Shown: piece after piece, positions 25,321 through 40,701 of the stretch | Layout: each line of letters starts with the position of its first letter | Numbering within the stretch: the stretch's first letter is position 1 | From: Rotaria socialis | Lineage: Eukaryota > Rotifera > Eurotatoria > Philodinida > Philodinidae | Direction: 5' to 3' | Assembly (NCBI GenBank): GCA_905331475.1 | Contig: CAJNYU010002985.1 | Location: forward strand, 310,001-374,000 | DNA length: 64,000 nucleotides | The notes under the pieces: model-generated | What the model saw: only the letters and a program-made list of their open reading frames with translations | The model's database searches: none | What the model was told of the DNA's origin: nothing | Translations under genes and position numbers: made by a program

Positions 25321-27069
25321 ATGAATCAATTGATAACATACAATAATGCAAATGAAGGTGATACATCTCGACGTTACACAGGCTTTCCTCTTAATTCAAC
25401 ATTGGTTAGCTCCTATACAGCCGATACAATCCGGAGTATTATCAATCATGCTATCACTGGAAAACCGTACAGTAAGTAAAAATTTTGTTTTTCTAGTGAG
25501 ATTTCTTACATAAATTTATTTTAGCTACGGCTGTTTGGATTCGTATTAGTAGTGTCGGCATTCATATAAGCGCGCAAGATCCTAAAATAGCTCGAACACG
25601 TATACCTGTTTTTATTCCAATAGCACTTGCTCATGATATATTTATGCAGCCGAGTATCAATAATGTTATTTGTATTGTCTATGATGAAGTTAAATCCAAT
25701 ATGAAAGGTGTTCTTCTCTATGTTGTATATCCAACAGATACGCATTTGTTACGCGAGGATTTTCGCATTGCTAAACAAGCATCATTTTCCAAAGGTATCG
25801 AAAATCAAATTATTGTAGATAAAAATCTAACGGAAAATAAGCGATTATTTTCACCGACATCTCAACATGTAAATGATATCTATCTTAATGATAAGATCAA
25901 TCGACAACAATCACCAAGACGAATTTTATTTGTACGCGATAATGAAACAGGTGCAAATAGAGATTTTATACCCACATCAACGGTACCAGCATTACCTCAA
26001 CTTAGTTATACACCATTCAAAGGTAGTTATCATAGTAGTCGAGAGAATAGCGCTCATCGACGTTATAAAAGTCCTAAGAAAACAAAAGTAGGACATACAG
26101 CAACTAAAACACCGACTGATGATGGAAGTAAACATCGACGAAAATTTCGATCAAGATCACCTCAAAAACAGATCGAATCAGATTCGCCCATTACTAGTAA
26201 AAGTAATGCATTAACACAAGAACAACCAAATCAACAACAACAGCAACCACCACTACCACAACCACAACCACAACCGCAACCACTACCACTACCACAACAA
26301 CAAATAGCCGCTTGGCAAGCTGTTCAGCAAATGCCTATAATTCCTATGGGGATCTATAATCGGTAAGAATAATAAAATTTAAAAAACAAAACTTTTGTTT
26401 TTCTTTTAGAGAAATACTATTTCTTTTTCTCTATTTAGTTATGTTCCTAAAGCTATTCAATTACCAACAGGTGAAACACTTAAAACAGCAATTCCATCGT
26501 TAAATGCCAATGGCCTCATTGTTGCTCAAATTGAACCACAACAAACGGGAACTAGCAAAGATTCACTTCGTTCTTCATCTCGTTCTCGTTCTATTTCACC
26601 GAAACGTAACGATTCCCAACAACACAGTCGTGCATTGAGCGCTAACAATGCTGGGGCATCAGCTCTTCTTATTGAATCATCTCATCACCATCATCATCAT
26701 CATCATCATCGACGTCAACCAATGTATGATATTCCGTATTCATCATCAAAACCTGATTCGAATATGTACAATACAATATCTCATTCATTTCGAGCACGTT
26801 CCAATGGTATACCACGAGTAGGTCACAATATTAACAATAATAACAATCCAATTGAAGATGATAATATAACGAAACAATTTTTAAAACAATTAGTTGATGA
26901 TATGCAAGCAATGAAATTAGAAATGAATAAAATTCGTTTAGCATCCTCACCAATGGGTACAACAAAGGGACGTTCGGATTCAGCACGCGTTAATATAAAG
27001 GAACTACGTAACGACATTGATGCCATTCGTGCACGAATGACAATACCAACGAAATTTTCTAAACAATAA
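25321..27069 (+). CDS. PTB-like N-terminal domain protein with basic, Q/P- and His-rich tail
   Basis: Exons 25321-25471, 25525-26362 and 26439-27069 encode 539 residues. Residues about 15-135 look like one globular alpha/beta domain. It has a helix 'SSYTADTIRSIINHAITG', strands 'AVWIRISSVGIHIS' and 'NVICIVYDE', then 'GVLLYVVYPTDTHLLREDF'. This order (helix, GxxIS strand, paired strands, C-terminal helix) recalls a PTB/PID fold, but I cannot name an orthologue. The rest is disordered: Arg/Lys/Ser-rich patches resembling SR motifs ('RRKFRSRSPQ', 'SSRSRSISPKR'), a Gln/Pro run, nine consecutive His at about 26689-26712, and a short C-terminal coiled coil ('FLKQLVDDMQAMKLEMNKI'). Basic clusters could be nuclear signals. 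It is tail-to-tail with SDHC, 169 bases apart. The 5' side has 'aacatttcag' about 45 bases before the ATG. Function unknown. Confidence 0.72.
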
Positions 27070-27238
27070 ATACTTTTCTTTTCACGTTTTCTTTTTTATT
27101 TGAAAATTTTACATCGTCTAAGGAAAAAGAAGAAGAAGAAAAAACGAAAAGAATGTGAAATGTCTTACAGATCTACGGGATAGAAAAGCTAATAGGACAA
27201 GAAAAAATATAATAATGTTAATATTAATGTCACAAATT

Positions 27239-28047
27239 TTATAGTAGAATTATACCAAAAGCAGTGATAAACGATAAAAGAAAGATAGCGGCACTAATCT
27301 TCCGATAGTTTTCAAATCCTTTACCCATATCCCAAGCCTAGAAGAAGAAACACAAATTAAATTAAAATATTTAAAAAAAAAGAAGCTTTTTCTTTACCAA
27401 ATGACGAATACCATTGAATGCATGGTATGAAATACTGAAAGCACAACAAAATACGAGAATGTGAATTCAATTAAATTTTAACGAACTTACGGCCATGCCA
27501 TAAATAACTTTACTGAAAGTATAAACCAACTAGGTATATCCATTGCGTAAATGTAATCCAAAATTTCTGCACTATGACCAGTAGCCAAAAATGCAAGCGG
27601 ACCAGCAGTGTAAAGCACTAGAAAGTATATGTTTCATAATTTTATACAGAAAAGAATTTATTTTGGTATCTTCTTACTTCCATTTAACATAAGACCAGTA
27701 ATACGATGGAAGCCCGATGACCACATTTGAAACGGAATTCTAAAGAAACAAAATGTATTGAGGAGGAAAATAAACGTCCGATAAAAATTACTTATAGATT
27801 AATAAATGAGGTGAGACTGGTCGCTTATAACAATTCTCATTGGTTGCTACCCATTGAGCTGCCTTAGCACGGTAATCTGCTACTTGTGGTGTCACTGTAC
27901 TTGAAGTAGCAATTTGTTGTCTAATTAATAGAAAGAAATAGAAATAGAAAAATAATATAAAATGCATTACGTTATTGCCAATGGACCTTGGCGGCCCAAT
28001 GCTCGTGCGAGCAATTGACGACTAAGGCTAAGAAGAGCAATTGACAT
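27239..28047 (-). CDS. SDHC: Succinate dehydrogenase cytochrome b560 subunit, mitochondrial
   Basis: Six exons on the minus strand, 28047-27971, 27920-27792, 27739-27678, 27617-27491, 27434-27398 and 27337-27239, encode 176 residues. SDHC anchors complex II in the inner mitochondrial membrane and helps bind haem b and ubiquinone. The N-terminus is a basic, Arg/Leu-rich presequence. The signature 'KRPVSPHLLIYKIPFQMWSS' leads to 'GFHRITG', carrying the Ser and Arg of the quinone site. Helices follow, and then 'YHAFNGIRHLAWDMGKGF', where the first His is the haem axial ligand of the family. The length is normal for SDHC (human 169). The start follows 'gaattctttcag' by seven bases on its own strand, which reads as a splice acceptor directly before the ATG. 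Confidence 0.93.
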
Positions 28048-29395
28048 TATTTATCTGAAAGAATTCAAATTGATAATTGCAACTATTCATTGAAAGAAAA
28101 AAAGCATCAAGACTTGTGTCTATGTTTAACATTGTATTTCAATAAATGAAACTTATTAATGAATAAAAATCTACCTCGTTAAGAACTTATTCAATAGATC
28201 AAAGTCTAAAATTATCAGTCAATTTTTAATTGACTATAATAAGTTTATCAATAATTTTTTTGTTAGAAATAGTTCTAAAGTAAAATGTAAACAATCGATA
28301 AAATGTATTTTATGTCTTTAGAGAGACGTGAAAATTTCGTTGAAACCACAAGTACTGTCATTAACATTTTTTTATGTCTGTTATTGAGAGATACGTTTTT
28401 GAACTTATAATATGCGAAATATAAAATCGATAATTCTCATGGATAATAGATTATTTGAATTCATTTATTCCAAAATAATAATAATAATGATCTCCGTGGT
28501 GAAACACCTATAAAATAGCAGAAGAATATTTCATTTCTTTTTTGATCAATCGAACCAAATTTATGATAAAAATGCAAATAGAGGTTATTTTACTTATCGA
28601 TTAGGCACATTCATGGCTAAAACTAATTAAATCATACTTGCCAAACATTTAAACACGTTTTCTCATATAAAACAACTATCGAACATCTATGAAACTGAAT
28701 CAGGTCCAAAGTTTCCAAAAATATGGCATGTACTATAAGATCACTAATGGTACCTTCGTTGTGTCATCTACGTTTTCTGAATGTTGCACAAGAAAAATCA
28801 TCATCTCATCCAATCACTTCAGATCTCAATATTCTATTCCTAAAGTTCGTTGAAGAATATCTCAATACAATTCTAGGCATAACTACGTACTTGTTGACTT
28901 CGAGAAAACTGATTTTGTTTAGTAAATATCTAATGATGATAAATCTTTCGTTTATTGGTTCCTGAATAAGCAATTGAATTAATAGATGTCACTCCTTTAT
29001 TTGTCAATTGATTTCCGCGTAGAGTAAAAAAATAAAACACATTGAATAAATATTCATTTATTATTTTTACAAAACTATTTTATATGATTTAATTCGTTTT
29101 TAAAATAAGATCAAAATCTTTTTGCGAAGAATTTTTATTTTTGTAAACAAAGTTCAGTTAGTCAGTCATATCGTTTTGATCGGTCAAATTGATTGGTTTG
29201 TTTATTTGTTTTTTGTTATCCGTAAAATCTCATCTGCTCTGATCTTATTTTCGAATTTTTATTTCTTTCAGTGTATGGCTATTCAAATAGAAATTTTGTA
29301 CATTTCAACGTAACATCATCCGGTTAGTGTTTTTCTTTTTATAAGTTCCATCAAGATGAAAGAATTTTCAATCGTAGAATCACGAAAAACGAACT
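28048..29395. other. Divergent intergenic region, probably with 5' exon(s) of TDP-43
   Basis: This lies between the heads of SDHC (minus) and TDP-43 (plus), so both promoters should be here. An exon-like stretch at 29272-29309 reads 'YGYSNRNFVHFN' between a good acceptor and donor. It joins in phase to 29378, where 'NHEKRTMEID' runs into the TDP-43 start used below. The rest of the TDP-43 N-terminal domain was not found with confidence. Confidence 0.35.
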
Positions 29396-31026
29396 ATGGA
29401 AATAGATCCTAATACAACATTTGTTAATAATATATCATTAAATCAACGCATTGACCCATCACGCTGTGTAGATTTAATTGTACTGGGAATAAATTATCGT
29501 TCGAATGAAGAAGATGTGAGAAATTATTTTCAACAGTTTGGTGAACTTGTCTTTTGCGAAGTAAAGAATCGATTATTGACAAAATCTTTGAACTATTCTG
29601 TGACTGATATTGTAGATAAAACGGGATGCACAAGGTCAATCACGTGGTTTTGGTTTTGTTCGTTTTAAAGATTATGAGTCACAATTAAATGCACTTAATA
29701 AACGTCATCATATTGATGGACGCACGTGTGACCTAAAAATTCCTGATTCTAAGGTAAATAGAGATTAGTTTTATTGCCTATGGAGAGAAAAGATGTTTTA
29801 CTTTCTAGAATCCTGGTATGCATGAACCCGAATGTGCGCGCAAAGTATTCGTAGCACGTCTTCCAGGTAAAAATGAAATATTTTATTTCATGTAAATCTA
29901 CTAAAATTTATTTTCATGCGAACAGAAATAGTGACTGCTGATGACCTTAATCAATATTTTAAACAATTCGGAGAAGTAACTGATGTTTATATCCCTCGAC
30001 CATCAAGAAGTTTTGCTTTCGTTACTTTTCTTGAATCATCTATTGTTCCATCTTTGTACGGTGATCACTTTATTAATGGGTATGCATTCGAATTAGATAG
30101 TGTATTTTCATGTAATTGATTTGTCTATATCTAGATGTAGTGTACATGTTGGACCAGCTGAACCTAAAGGCAAACCGAGTGACAATCAATTCAAACGTTC
30201 AAAAGCAGGTAATACATTATATTTATTATTTTGTAGGTCTGTCCTGAAAACGATGTTTAGTTTCGGAGGTACATTTTCTTATGCCAGAAACACTGTGAAT
30301 ACAAACTATTGAAGGAGGACAATAGATCTATGAGAAATTCCTGCTCTATTAATGCGTTCATAAGGTCAAAAGTACCACGTCTGACTATACTTTTGGAAAT
30401 TTTCTGTCGTAGAAATCTCTCTGATGTATTCGATGATCTATACTAAACTGGTAATTATCCTGTCATAAGATTAGGTATGATTCTATAGGAAACACTCGAG
30501 ATTATGCTCAGTGTAGAATAGAATTTCATCAAATACTCGTTTCGAAGTCCTGGGAAGGGACATGAAAATTATCTCCATCAATATAGAATCTAACAATTTA
30601 GACCGTAATTTTCATCAAATTCGCTCGATACCACCAACAAATACCCACCCTTATCCATCATATTCTCAATATGGCGCAGCCAATAATATGATGCCTAATA
30701 ATGGTAATAATGGTGGTGCTTCAGCCTCAAATAATCCAGATCAACAACAACAACAACAACAATTACTTTTGCAACAAATGTTAAATCCAAATATGATGCA
30801 AGCTTTTCTACAAGCGTTTCAGCAGCAACAGCAGCAGCAGCAGCAGCAACAACAACAGCAACATCAACAAACGAACAAATATGATGCCAATAACTGGGCA
30901 ACTGGCATAAATGAACAAGCAACGAACGCATATAGTCATCATCATTATCCGAATGGTCCAGCGAGTGGTAAATTCAATGAATTTAATAATGATCCATGGG
31001 GCTCACAACATCATACCTATCGATAA
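29396..31026 (+). CDS. TARDBP: TDP-43 (TAR DNA-binding protein) orthologue
   Basis: Exons 29396-29560, 29616-29753, 29809-29866, 29926-30079, 30135-30208 and 30587-31026 encode 342 residues from this ATG. TDP-43 binds UG-rich RNA and controls splicing and RNA stability in the nucleus. RRM1 has RNP2 'LIVLGI' and RNP1 'RGFGFVRF'. RRM2 has RNP2 'VFVARL' and RNP1 'SFAFVTF', the TDP-43 form. 'CSVHVGPAEPK' matches the end of RRM2 in the family ('VHISNAEPK'). The tail is Asn/Gln/Met-rich with two polyQ runs and few glycines, unlike the Gly-rich human tail. It keeps 'LNPNMMQAFLQAFQ', aligned with the conserved helix 'INPAMMAAAQAALQ'. The ubiquitin-like N-terminal domain (about 77 residues in human) is not in this model and may lie upstream. 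Stop to the PRMT1 start is 330 bases. Confidence 0.9.
30740..30870 (+). repeat. Two CAR-codon polyglutamine tracts inside TDP-43
   Basis: (CAA)n at about 30740-30763 and mixed CAG/CAA repeats at about 30820-30870 encode runs of 7 and about 14 Gln. They flank the conserved helical segment of the C-terminal domain. Confidence 0.9.
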
Positions 31027-31355
31027 ACTTCTCTCTCTCTCTTTCTCTGTTTATTTCTCTTTTTCGTGCGATCTCATTTTTTTTTTGAGTAGCTGCAATA
31101 ATACTCGCGCGTGTGTAAGTTTTCTCCATTTTTTGCAGTGTGTGCGTGTGCGTGCGTATCGCTAGTCTAACGAAAAAAAAGAATTTTGTGTCTTGTGTTT
31201 GGCATTTTCCTTTTTTTTTTTTAAAAAACGATCTGTTGTGTATTTGTATGTGTGGTGTTTGTTGCATAGACAATGTGATTTTTCTTTTTTTTGGTATGTT
31301 TATATGCGAAAGAAGAAGAACATGATTGAATTGATCTTCTATCTATAGATTTTAG

Positions 31356-33993
<2,638 letters not shown>

Positions 33994-34267
33994 ACGAACA
34001 ACTGCATAAACAATTTAAAAAAAAACAAATTTACATAACTCCGCATGTAAAACTAGTCAGACATTTATCTGGAGATGAACCAAGCAAACTTGTTGTTGTT
34101 TTCCGTTTAAACACTCTTGTTGTGTTTCTTTCTATTTATGATCGACAGTGTAACTTGTGATGATCATGTTTTTTGTTTGTTGTCAGAAGAAAAAAAAAGA
34201 ATATTGAAAAACAAAATCGTCCTGCTTTCTTTTTCTTTTCTGTTTTTGTTTTGAGATCATTTTAAAA

Positions 34268-36518
34268 ATGATTCGAACTTCAGTAAGACGTTTAACAACA
34301 AAAGTATTCTCTAATCCAAAACCATTAGCGCCAAGTAAACCAAAAGCATCTGTTGATTTTGTAAGTACAAGCGAAGAATACAATCATACATGTCAACTAT
34401 TTCATATAGGATAATTATTTTCAAGATGAACTTGAACTTCGACTTCTTGCTGGAAAAGGTGGCGATGGAAAATCGTCATTTTCAAAAACATTTCAGAATG
34501 AATTCGGAGGACCGAATGGAGGAGACGGTGGCAATGGTGCTCACATTATCCTTCAAGGTAAACGTATAGAATAGTAGCGACTGATAGACATCAATAGAGA
34601 TACCTTCCCTAATTGAAGTTGATTGTATAAGTAATGTTGACACGTCTGAATGAGAATTCTGTACGAGAAAAGCGTCTGATAAATCTTTCGATGTAAATCG
34701 TGAAGATGCAGGAAAAATTTGTTTGGAATTTCGGTGATCTATTCTAGTAAAGTCCGTTGAATCATTAATCACTTTGTCGTTGAAGCTATACGCATCTGGT
34801 AGGATCTAATAAATTATGAATTATTTGAAAAAAGCAACTTGGAGTATTTAGTTAATGAGTTGAAAAAGAATTCCTGAAATATTCAAAATTATTATTTGGA
34901 TTTTCCCGTCGAGATAACTGAGTTTCATTCAATCTTTAAGTTTTCATAGACAAAGGCCTACCTTTCCGACTAGAGATAGAGGTGTGCAAAATTAGTCCTG
35001 GAATTGAGAATAAAAACAAGTGTAATCCCACGACGAGAAAGAAAGCGAGACTTGCGTACTTCGAAGTACAGGTGAAGTAGACCTGAGTTATAGTTTTAGT
35101 TAAGAATTAAAAAATACGTGTTTTGCAGAAGAATTTTAAATGGAAGGCAAAACAATTCTGTAACATTTTTCTCTTAACAGACACAAACAACAGAAATATG
35201 TAGAATCGCCGGGGCCAACAAATACGATTCCACATATCTCTACTTCCAACTAAATGTTTGCATCGTACTACGAATAGTGAGCATTTGGTTCCGAGAGTCT
35301 CGGATACACCTGAAAGTAGTTTGTTCGTGGCACGAAATTGCCGCTTTAAATTATATTGTGTTTCGTTTTAATTGTACCCACCTGTTCTATTTGAAACAAC
35401 TCTTTAAGAGATTTTCTTTTAGCGTCAAAATACCATTCATCATTAAACAACATTAAAAATGTATTTAAAGCAGACAATGGAGAGCCAGGCGACTCAAATT
35501 TTAAAAAGGGCAAATCAGCTGAACATCTTATTGTTGAAGTGAATTTTTGTTTTGAAAACTTTTGCAAAGATCATCCTATCTATATTTTTGTTAGGTACCT
35601 GTAGGCACAATTGTGAGAAAAATCAATGGAAATATTGCTTGTGAGTTAAAAAAACATGAACAAAGATTTATTGCTGCTCGAGGAGGTCTAGGTGAGATTT
35701 GAGAGGTTAGTGTGATCATATCGATATTGAATCAATGTCTTTTTCCCGTCGTTTCGTTTGAATAGGTGGCAAAGGTAATTATTATTTTCTATCAAATATG
35801 AATCGAGCACCCGTTGAATGTGAATTGGGTGCCAATGGTGACAAGAAAAAATATAAACTTGAACTTCAACTCATAGCACATTTTGGATTGGTAAATTGTT
35901 CACTTGTGTCGAAATCATCATTCCATTAAATTTATTTTTCAAGCTTGGATTTCCGAATGCTGGCAAAAGTAGTCTGCTACGAGCTATATCAAGGGCACGA
36001 CCGATTGTTGGTGATTATGAATTTACAACGCGGCAACCACAACTTGGCTCAATTGAATATGATGATTTCGTACAAATTCATGGTTAGATTTTTTTTTGTT
36101 GAATTTCCTTCTCCTATTCGAAATTGTTTTAGTGGCTGATATTCCTGGTATTGTACCCGGTGCTAGTAAACAAGAACTAGGTTTAGGCAGTAAATTTCTA
36201 CGTCACATTGAACGATGTTTAGCATTACTTCTTATTATTGATATGAGTGCTGAACGTCCCTGGGAGCAATATGATTTATTAATGAAAGAATTACGTGAAT
36301 ACAAAACGGATTTGACTAAAAAGCCGATTACTATTATTGGAAATAAAATGGATGATCATGATGCTAAACTTCAACTTGAACAAACACGACAGTATCTTCC
36401 ATATCCACTCCTACCGATATCGACTGTAGAAAAAATAAATATTGATAAATTGTTGTTATATTTAAGAAAACAATATGATGAATTGATCACGGATGAATGG
36501 CGTGATCGAATAAAATAA
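34268..36518 (+). CDS. MTG2: Mitochondrial ribosome-associated Obg GTPase
   Basis: Exons 34268-34360, 34410-34557, 35423-35538, 35595-35691, 35766-35890, 35944-36082 and 36133-36518 encode 367 residues. MTG2/GTPBP5 is the mitochondrial Obg protein needed for late assembly of the large mitoribosomal subunit. The first 30 residues are basic and Ser/Thr-rich, fitting a mitochondrial presequence. The Obg fold follows with its glycine-rich blocks ('[17 protein letters not shown]', 'VPVGTIV', 'ARGGLGGKGN'). G1 is 'GFPNAGKSS' (about 195-203), '[11 protein letters not shown]' is the Obg switch I region, G3 is '[10 protein letters not shown]', and G4 is 'GNKMD' (Asn310). The length is a little below human MTG2 (406). 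Intron 2 is 865 bases. It is last in a plus-strand run with TDP-43 and PRMT1. Confidence 0.93.
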
Positions 36519-39500
36519 ATAATAAACACAGACAAACAAAGCGATACAACAAGTATATAATATTCTGCAGTTTTTCTAATATTTGATCTTGGCAAAAATC
36601 GATTGACTCATCTGGAGTTTTATAGTCATTGTATCACATGTTTATGATTTAGAGTAATCAAATTTGAGTTATTGGATTTTATCGCATAGAATCTACGCGA
36701 TGTAAAAGATTTCAAAGCATTGAATAAATAATTGCATCGACGGATTCTATAAATGGATTCGACTGATAGAGTTATGTGCATGAATGATTCAGACAGTTAT
36801 TTCAAAGGTTGAATAAAATAACGCATGAATAAACTTGTTCTTCTATGTCTATTTTATTCTAACGATGGTATTCTTTTTGTCTAACTTAATTTGTATAGAT
36901 GGTTGAGCATTCTCAGGAACCAGGGAAAAAATCGAGAAGAAAATATATATTGAAGACGCACGCAGTACGACTTAGTATGAATATAAGAAAGAGTGTAATA
37001 TCGAAATTTTGTTATTATACCATTAACCACTGGTCAAATATCAAAGTAATGTAGAATATTATTTGCACTATCGAATCATTTGAAAGAGCGAATGCCTTCC
37101 AATTTGAATATCACAGTCAATACTTTTGATATACCCTGGCTAAAGAAGAGAGTTAATCAAATGATAATTTATCTCCAGATGGTAATTTAGAGCAATGTAT
37201 TTCGGAAAGACCAACAGCTTTAAGATAAGCATTTATTGTTGAAAAATGCTAAAAAAAATAGATTGATGTAAATAATTCAAAAACAGTTGAATTTTTTAAA
37301 TACCTTTCATTTTTATATGTCAGGTATTCGATTAACAACAAGTTTTCTTGTCGAAGTATTATGTGCGTCGTCTTAATTACATTCTATTTCTCGAGCCGAT
37401 GCAAGGATTAAATACGTGCTTCGTGCGGTTAAATTCAACAGAGAGACAAAATCTTCTTTTAGACGTGTTTTTTTTTATTTGTATCGATTTCATTGTGTTT
37501 TCTAAACGTTTATGGGCAATAAATAGCTGCTGCCTTGGTACCGACCGTGTTATTTACTCGTTTTATTATCCAACATTTAATAATCATGTTTTGCAACACG
37601 ATTTTTCTTGTAGCTTGTTATTTTTTTATGATGTTCATCGTTCTTATTTTGTGATTGTCTTTAGATCAATAAAATCGGAAACTTTTTTTATTATGATCTC
37701 GTCATCACATTATTTATTAAGTCGCTGTGTGTTTTTTCTTATTTGAACATTAGATAATATATTATTGGAAAGTAACACATTGATATTAGTGAAAAGATTG
37801 AACGGAAAAACAAAATAAAAAAAGTTTGATGTCATTTTCCCCATAAAGAATATGCTTCGCTTCTAGCAATATTAGGGCATAGCTACCAATGACTTCTTTA
37901 GGAAAAGTGACATTGTTTCTATCAGTCGTGACTACTGGCACATGGCTTTTTGTGTCTGTTCATGAGAAAAACGTTTTGTCTTTAGGGAATAGGCAACCTC
38001 TAGTTTTCAAGTCCACTACTTTTCTCTTATAGTTTCTCTCCTTTTAAGATTGGTTGGTACTCATGGAAATTGTGCCTGAAAATTGTATTTCTTTGAATGA
38101 TCGATGTTCTCTAAGGTCGTATTGACAAAAAAAGGTAAAGATTAATATGAAGCAGAATAGTTCATGTACCTCATAAGATCTCCGCTTTTAGTCATGTCAA
38201 TTCTAATTGCATAACAAAAAAAGTGTTGACAATTTATATGAGAAAATCCAGAAATGTTAGTAGCTGTGCATGAACATCTGGATCATCTCTGGCGACTCAA
38301 CCAGTAAGAAGAAGCATGCATACTCGACAAATTTATTAAATGGCTGACTTGATCAATTTTATTAATGTGTGAAAGTTGCGTCAGAATATTTACTTTGCAA
38401 CAGACGGTGACAATATAATTCTCACTTGTACCAAGGTCAAATAGTTATATAATTAATTTTCTCAGTGCTACTGACTTATGCCATAGCTATTCGACGAAGA
38501 ATATAAACAGTCATTAATTACATTTTTGAACCTTTACTGGAACAGAAACAAGGATTAAAAATTTAATTATTTTCTTACAATAAATTGTATCACATCAATA
38601 ATCCAGAAAAACTTATGTATAAAACATCGGACTAGTATCAGAGGATTTCATAGTAAATGTTTAATGTAATATTTCAACATTAATATGAATTGTTTTATTG
38701 AAAACTAAAACTCTTGATTCTATAATCATTGCGATTATTCTTGAAGGAAAAATTAACAAACTTCTTTATGAACGCTTTTATTTGTCAATCATATTGTGCA
38801 GTATTCATGAAACAAAAAAGTAATCATTTGATGATTTAATATTATCTTGAACAATATTTAATAAGCTAAAAGCTAATGTCGAATCATGTTTAGCCTTGGC
38901 AGTGTTTATTACATTGGATCAGACTAAAATAAATTTTTAAACTAGACTCATTTTTCATGAGAAACAATTGGATGGCACATACTTTAACTTATTAGGAAAG
39001 TTAGTGAACACAACTGTAAGTTTATTTTTGCTCGTGAATAGATTAAATTAAGTTAAGTCCGGTATTTAACTATCTGACCGATTAATCAAATATACCCCGA
39101 TATAGTTTTACGTATTGAAATTATTCGAATGAATATGATGAAGATTATTTTTTTAAAATCATAATAAACACAGAATCATCGTTAAAGAGCAACTCCTAAG
39201 TGAAATTTCCGCAAAAGCCTTGTTGTAGATGGCGTTAGCTGGTATTTAAAGAAAACAATGAAAATAGACTTTTAGGCATACAAATATAGTGTTTGTTTGA
39301 CTTCTTCTAGCATAATATTTATATTTTCACTAGCGGAAACCGGATTTGTATACTTTTCAAGCGAGCCGAAGGTGATTTATTTTTTTTCTTCTTTCTTTCT
39401 TTAGCAGTGTTTGATTCAATTAGCTAAGGAGTATTTCAATAGCAAACCTGTTTTATGATAAAATTTCGCGGTTTTAAATTACTGGAGATATCATCTTGAA

Positions 39501-40701
39501 ATTTATATAACTGAATTCTCCGATAGTTATTTTTAATTTCCATCTTACTTTTGATTTTTAGCATCAGTATAGGTTTGTTGCTTAGCAACTTTTATAATCT
39601 ATCAACCTATCATGACAATTGATTTCTGAATTTTTCCAGAGATCAGTAATCTGTGGCGAAGTGTTTGTGTTTTGATTTTTTAAGTGCAAACAAAAAAAAT
39701 TCCTTGAGACACATCTGGTGAGTTTCAGCGATTCCTTTTTGTTTGTTCCATTTGGCACATCAATTAATTGATTATATAAACGTCAGTTTTCTTTGCCTTA
39801 CATTAATTTTTTTTCATTCATATTGACTGAACCTTTGTATATTTAATCATCAATTTTTTTTTCTTCTTATGTAAGTGTTAAGCTTTGTCCTTGCCGCTTG
39901 AATCAAAGACATAAACACAACTCTATTTCATTTAACAGTGGAAGCCTTATTAAATAAGATGTTTTTCACAATACTCCTATTTCAAATTTTCCATTGTATC
40001 TATTACAGTTGTTCTTGTAGCGTCATCTTTTAATCCAACTTTATTTTTGTTAATTGCAATATTGCCCGAAAAGAAATCGTTTATTACAAATGCATACACT
40101 CCCACAGCTGTGTGTTTATAGCATTTTTTTTTCTCATGAACAAAACAACACTTTTTCGTTTTATTCTTTGTCTGTTAGAGATCGAAAGTAAGAATAAAGC
40201 TTTTATTTCGTCTCCTTGCTCACAAACACACAAAGCGAGTCATTGTTTTGGTAGAAACACCTACACAATATATCGTTCGAACGAGCATACTTACTTAAAA
40301 AATGTCTCCTGTTTGTCTTTCATGTTTTAAAGCAACATTTCATTGTAAAAGAGAAGACAATTTTATTTAAATGAGGCAATCAAACCTTGAAATTAGAGAG
40401 AAGAAAAAAGAAACGCTTATTGAGATCACAACTGACTCTATCACTAGATTATCCAATAGAAAAATCCTAAATAAATATTTATCTTTTTTGTGAAGTTATC
40501 TGATTTATTGCATGGACTTGAAATAAAAACATTCTTTAGCAAGATATTGCGCATACGAACACACTATAAAACGTGTGACGAAGCACTGAAGTGATATAAC
40601 AAGTTGGTTACGTAAACATAGAAAAGCCATTTTTATATGTACATTTATCTATTTTATTTTACTAATAATAACAAGCACAAGAAAAACGGGGGAGAGAGGT
40701 A
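36519..40701. other. Intergenic upstream of rootletin
   Basis: About 4.2 kb of AT-rich sequence. A 132-codon plus-strand ORF at 37348-37746 is Phe/Ser/Tyr-rich with no recognisable domain, and I do not call it a gene. No RNA gene or element with ends was seen. The last part must contain the rootletin promoter. Confidence 0.55.

Noticed and set aside
28689..28850. Plus-strand frame starting MKLNQVQSFQKYG as the missing TDP-43 N-terminal domain
   Set aside because: A faint 'QSFQKYGMYYKITNG' similarity to the QFPGACGLRYRN region, but the following residues do not continue the alignment and no donor joins it in phase to 29272.
30695..30931. Minus-strand ORF with poly-Val/Ala
   Set aside because: Pure shadow of the CAA/CAG polyglutamine repeats of TDP-43 read on the other strand.
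35050..35075. Palindrome 'tacttcgaagta' in MTG2 intron 2 as a transposon end
   Set aside because: A 12-base palindrome alone with no second copy or duplication nearby; expected by chance at this scale.
37348..37746. 132-codon plus-strand ORF in intergenic DNA
   Set aside because: Composition is dominated by Phe, Ser, Tyr and Ile from T-rich sequence. No signal, domain or splice context, and the start follows ordinary AT-rich DNA.
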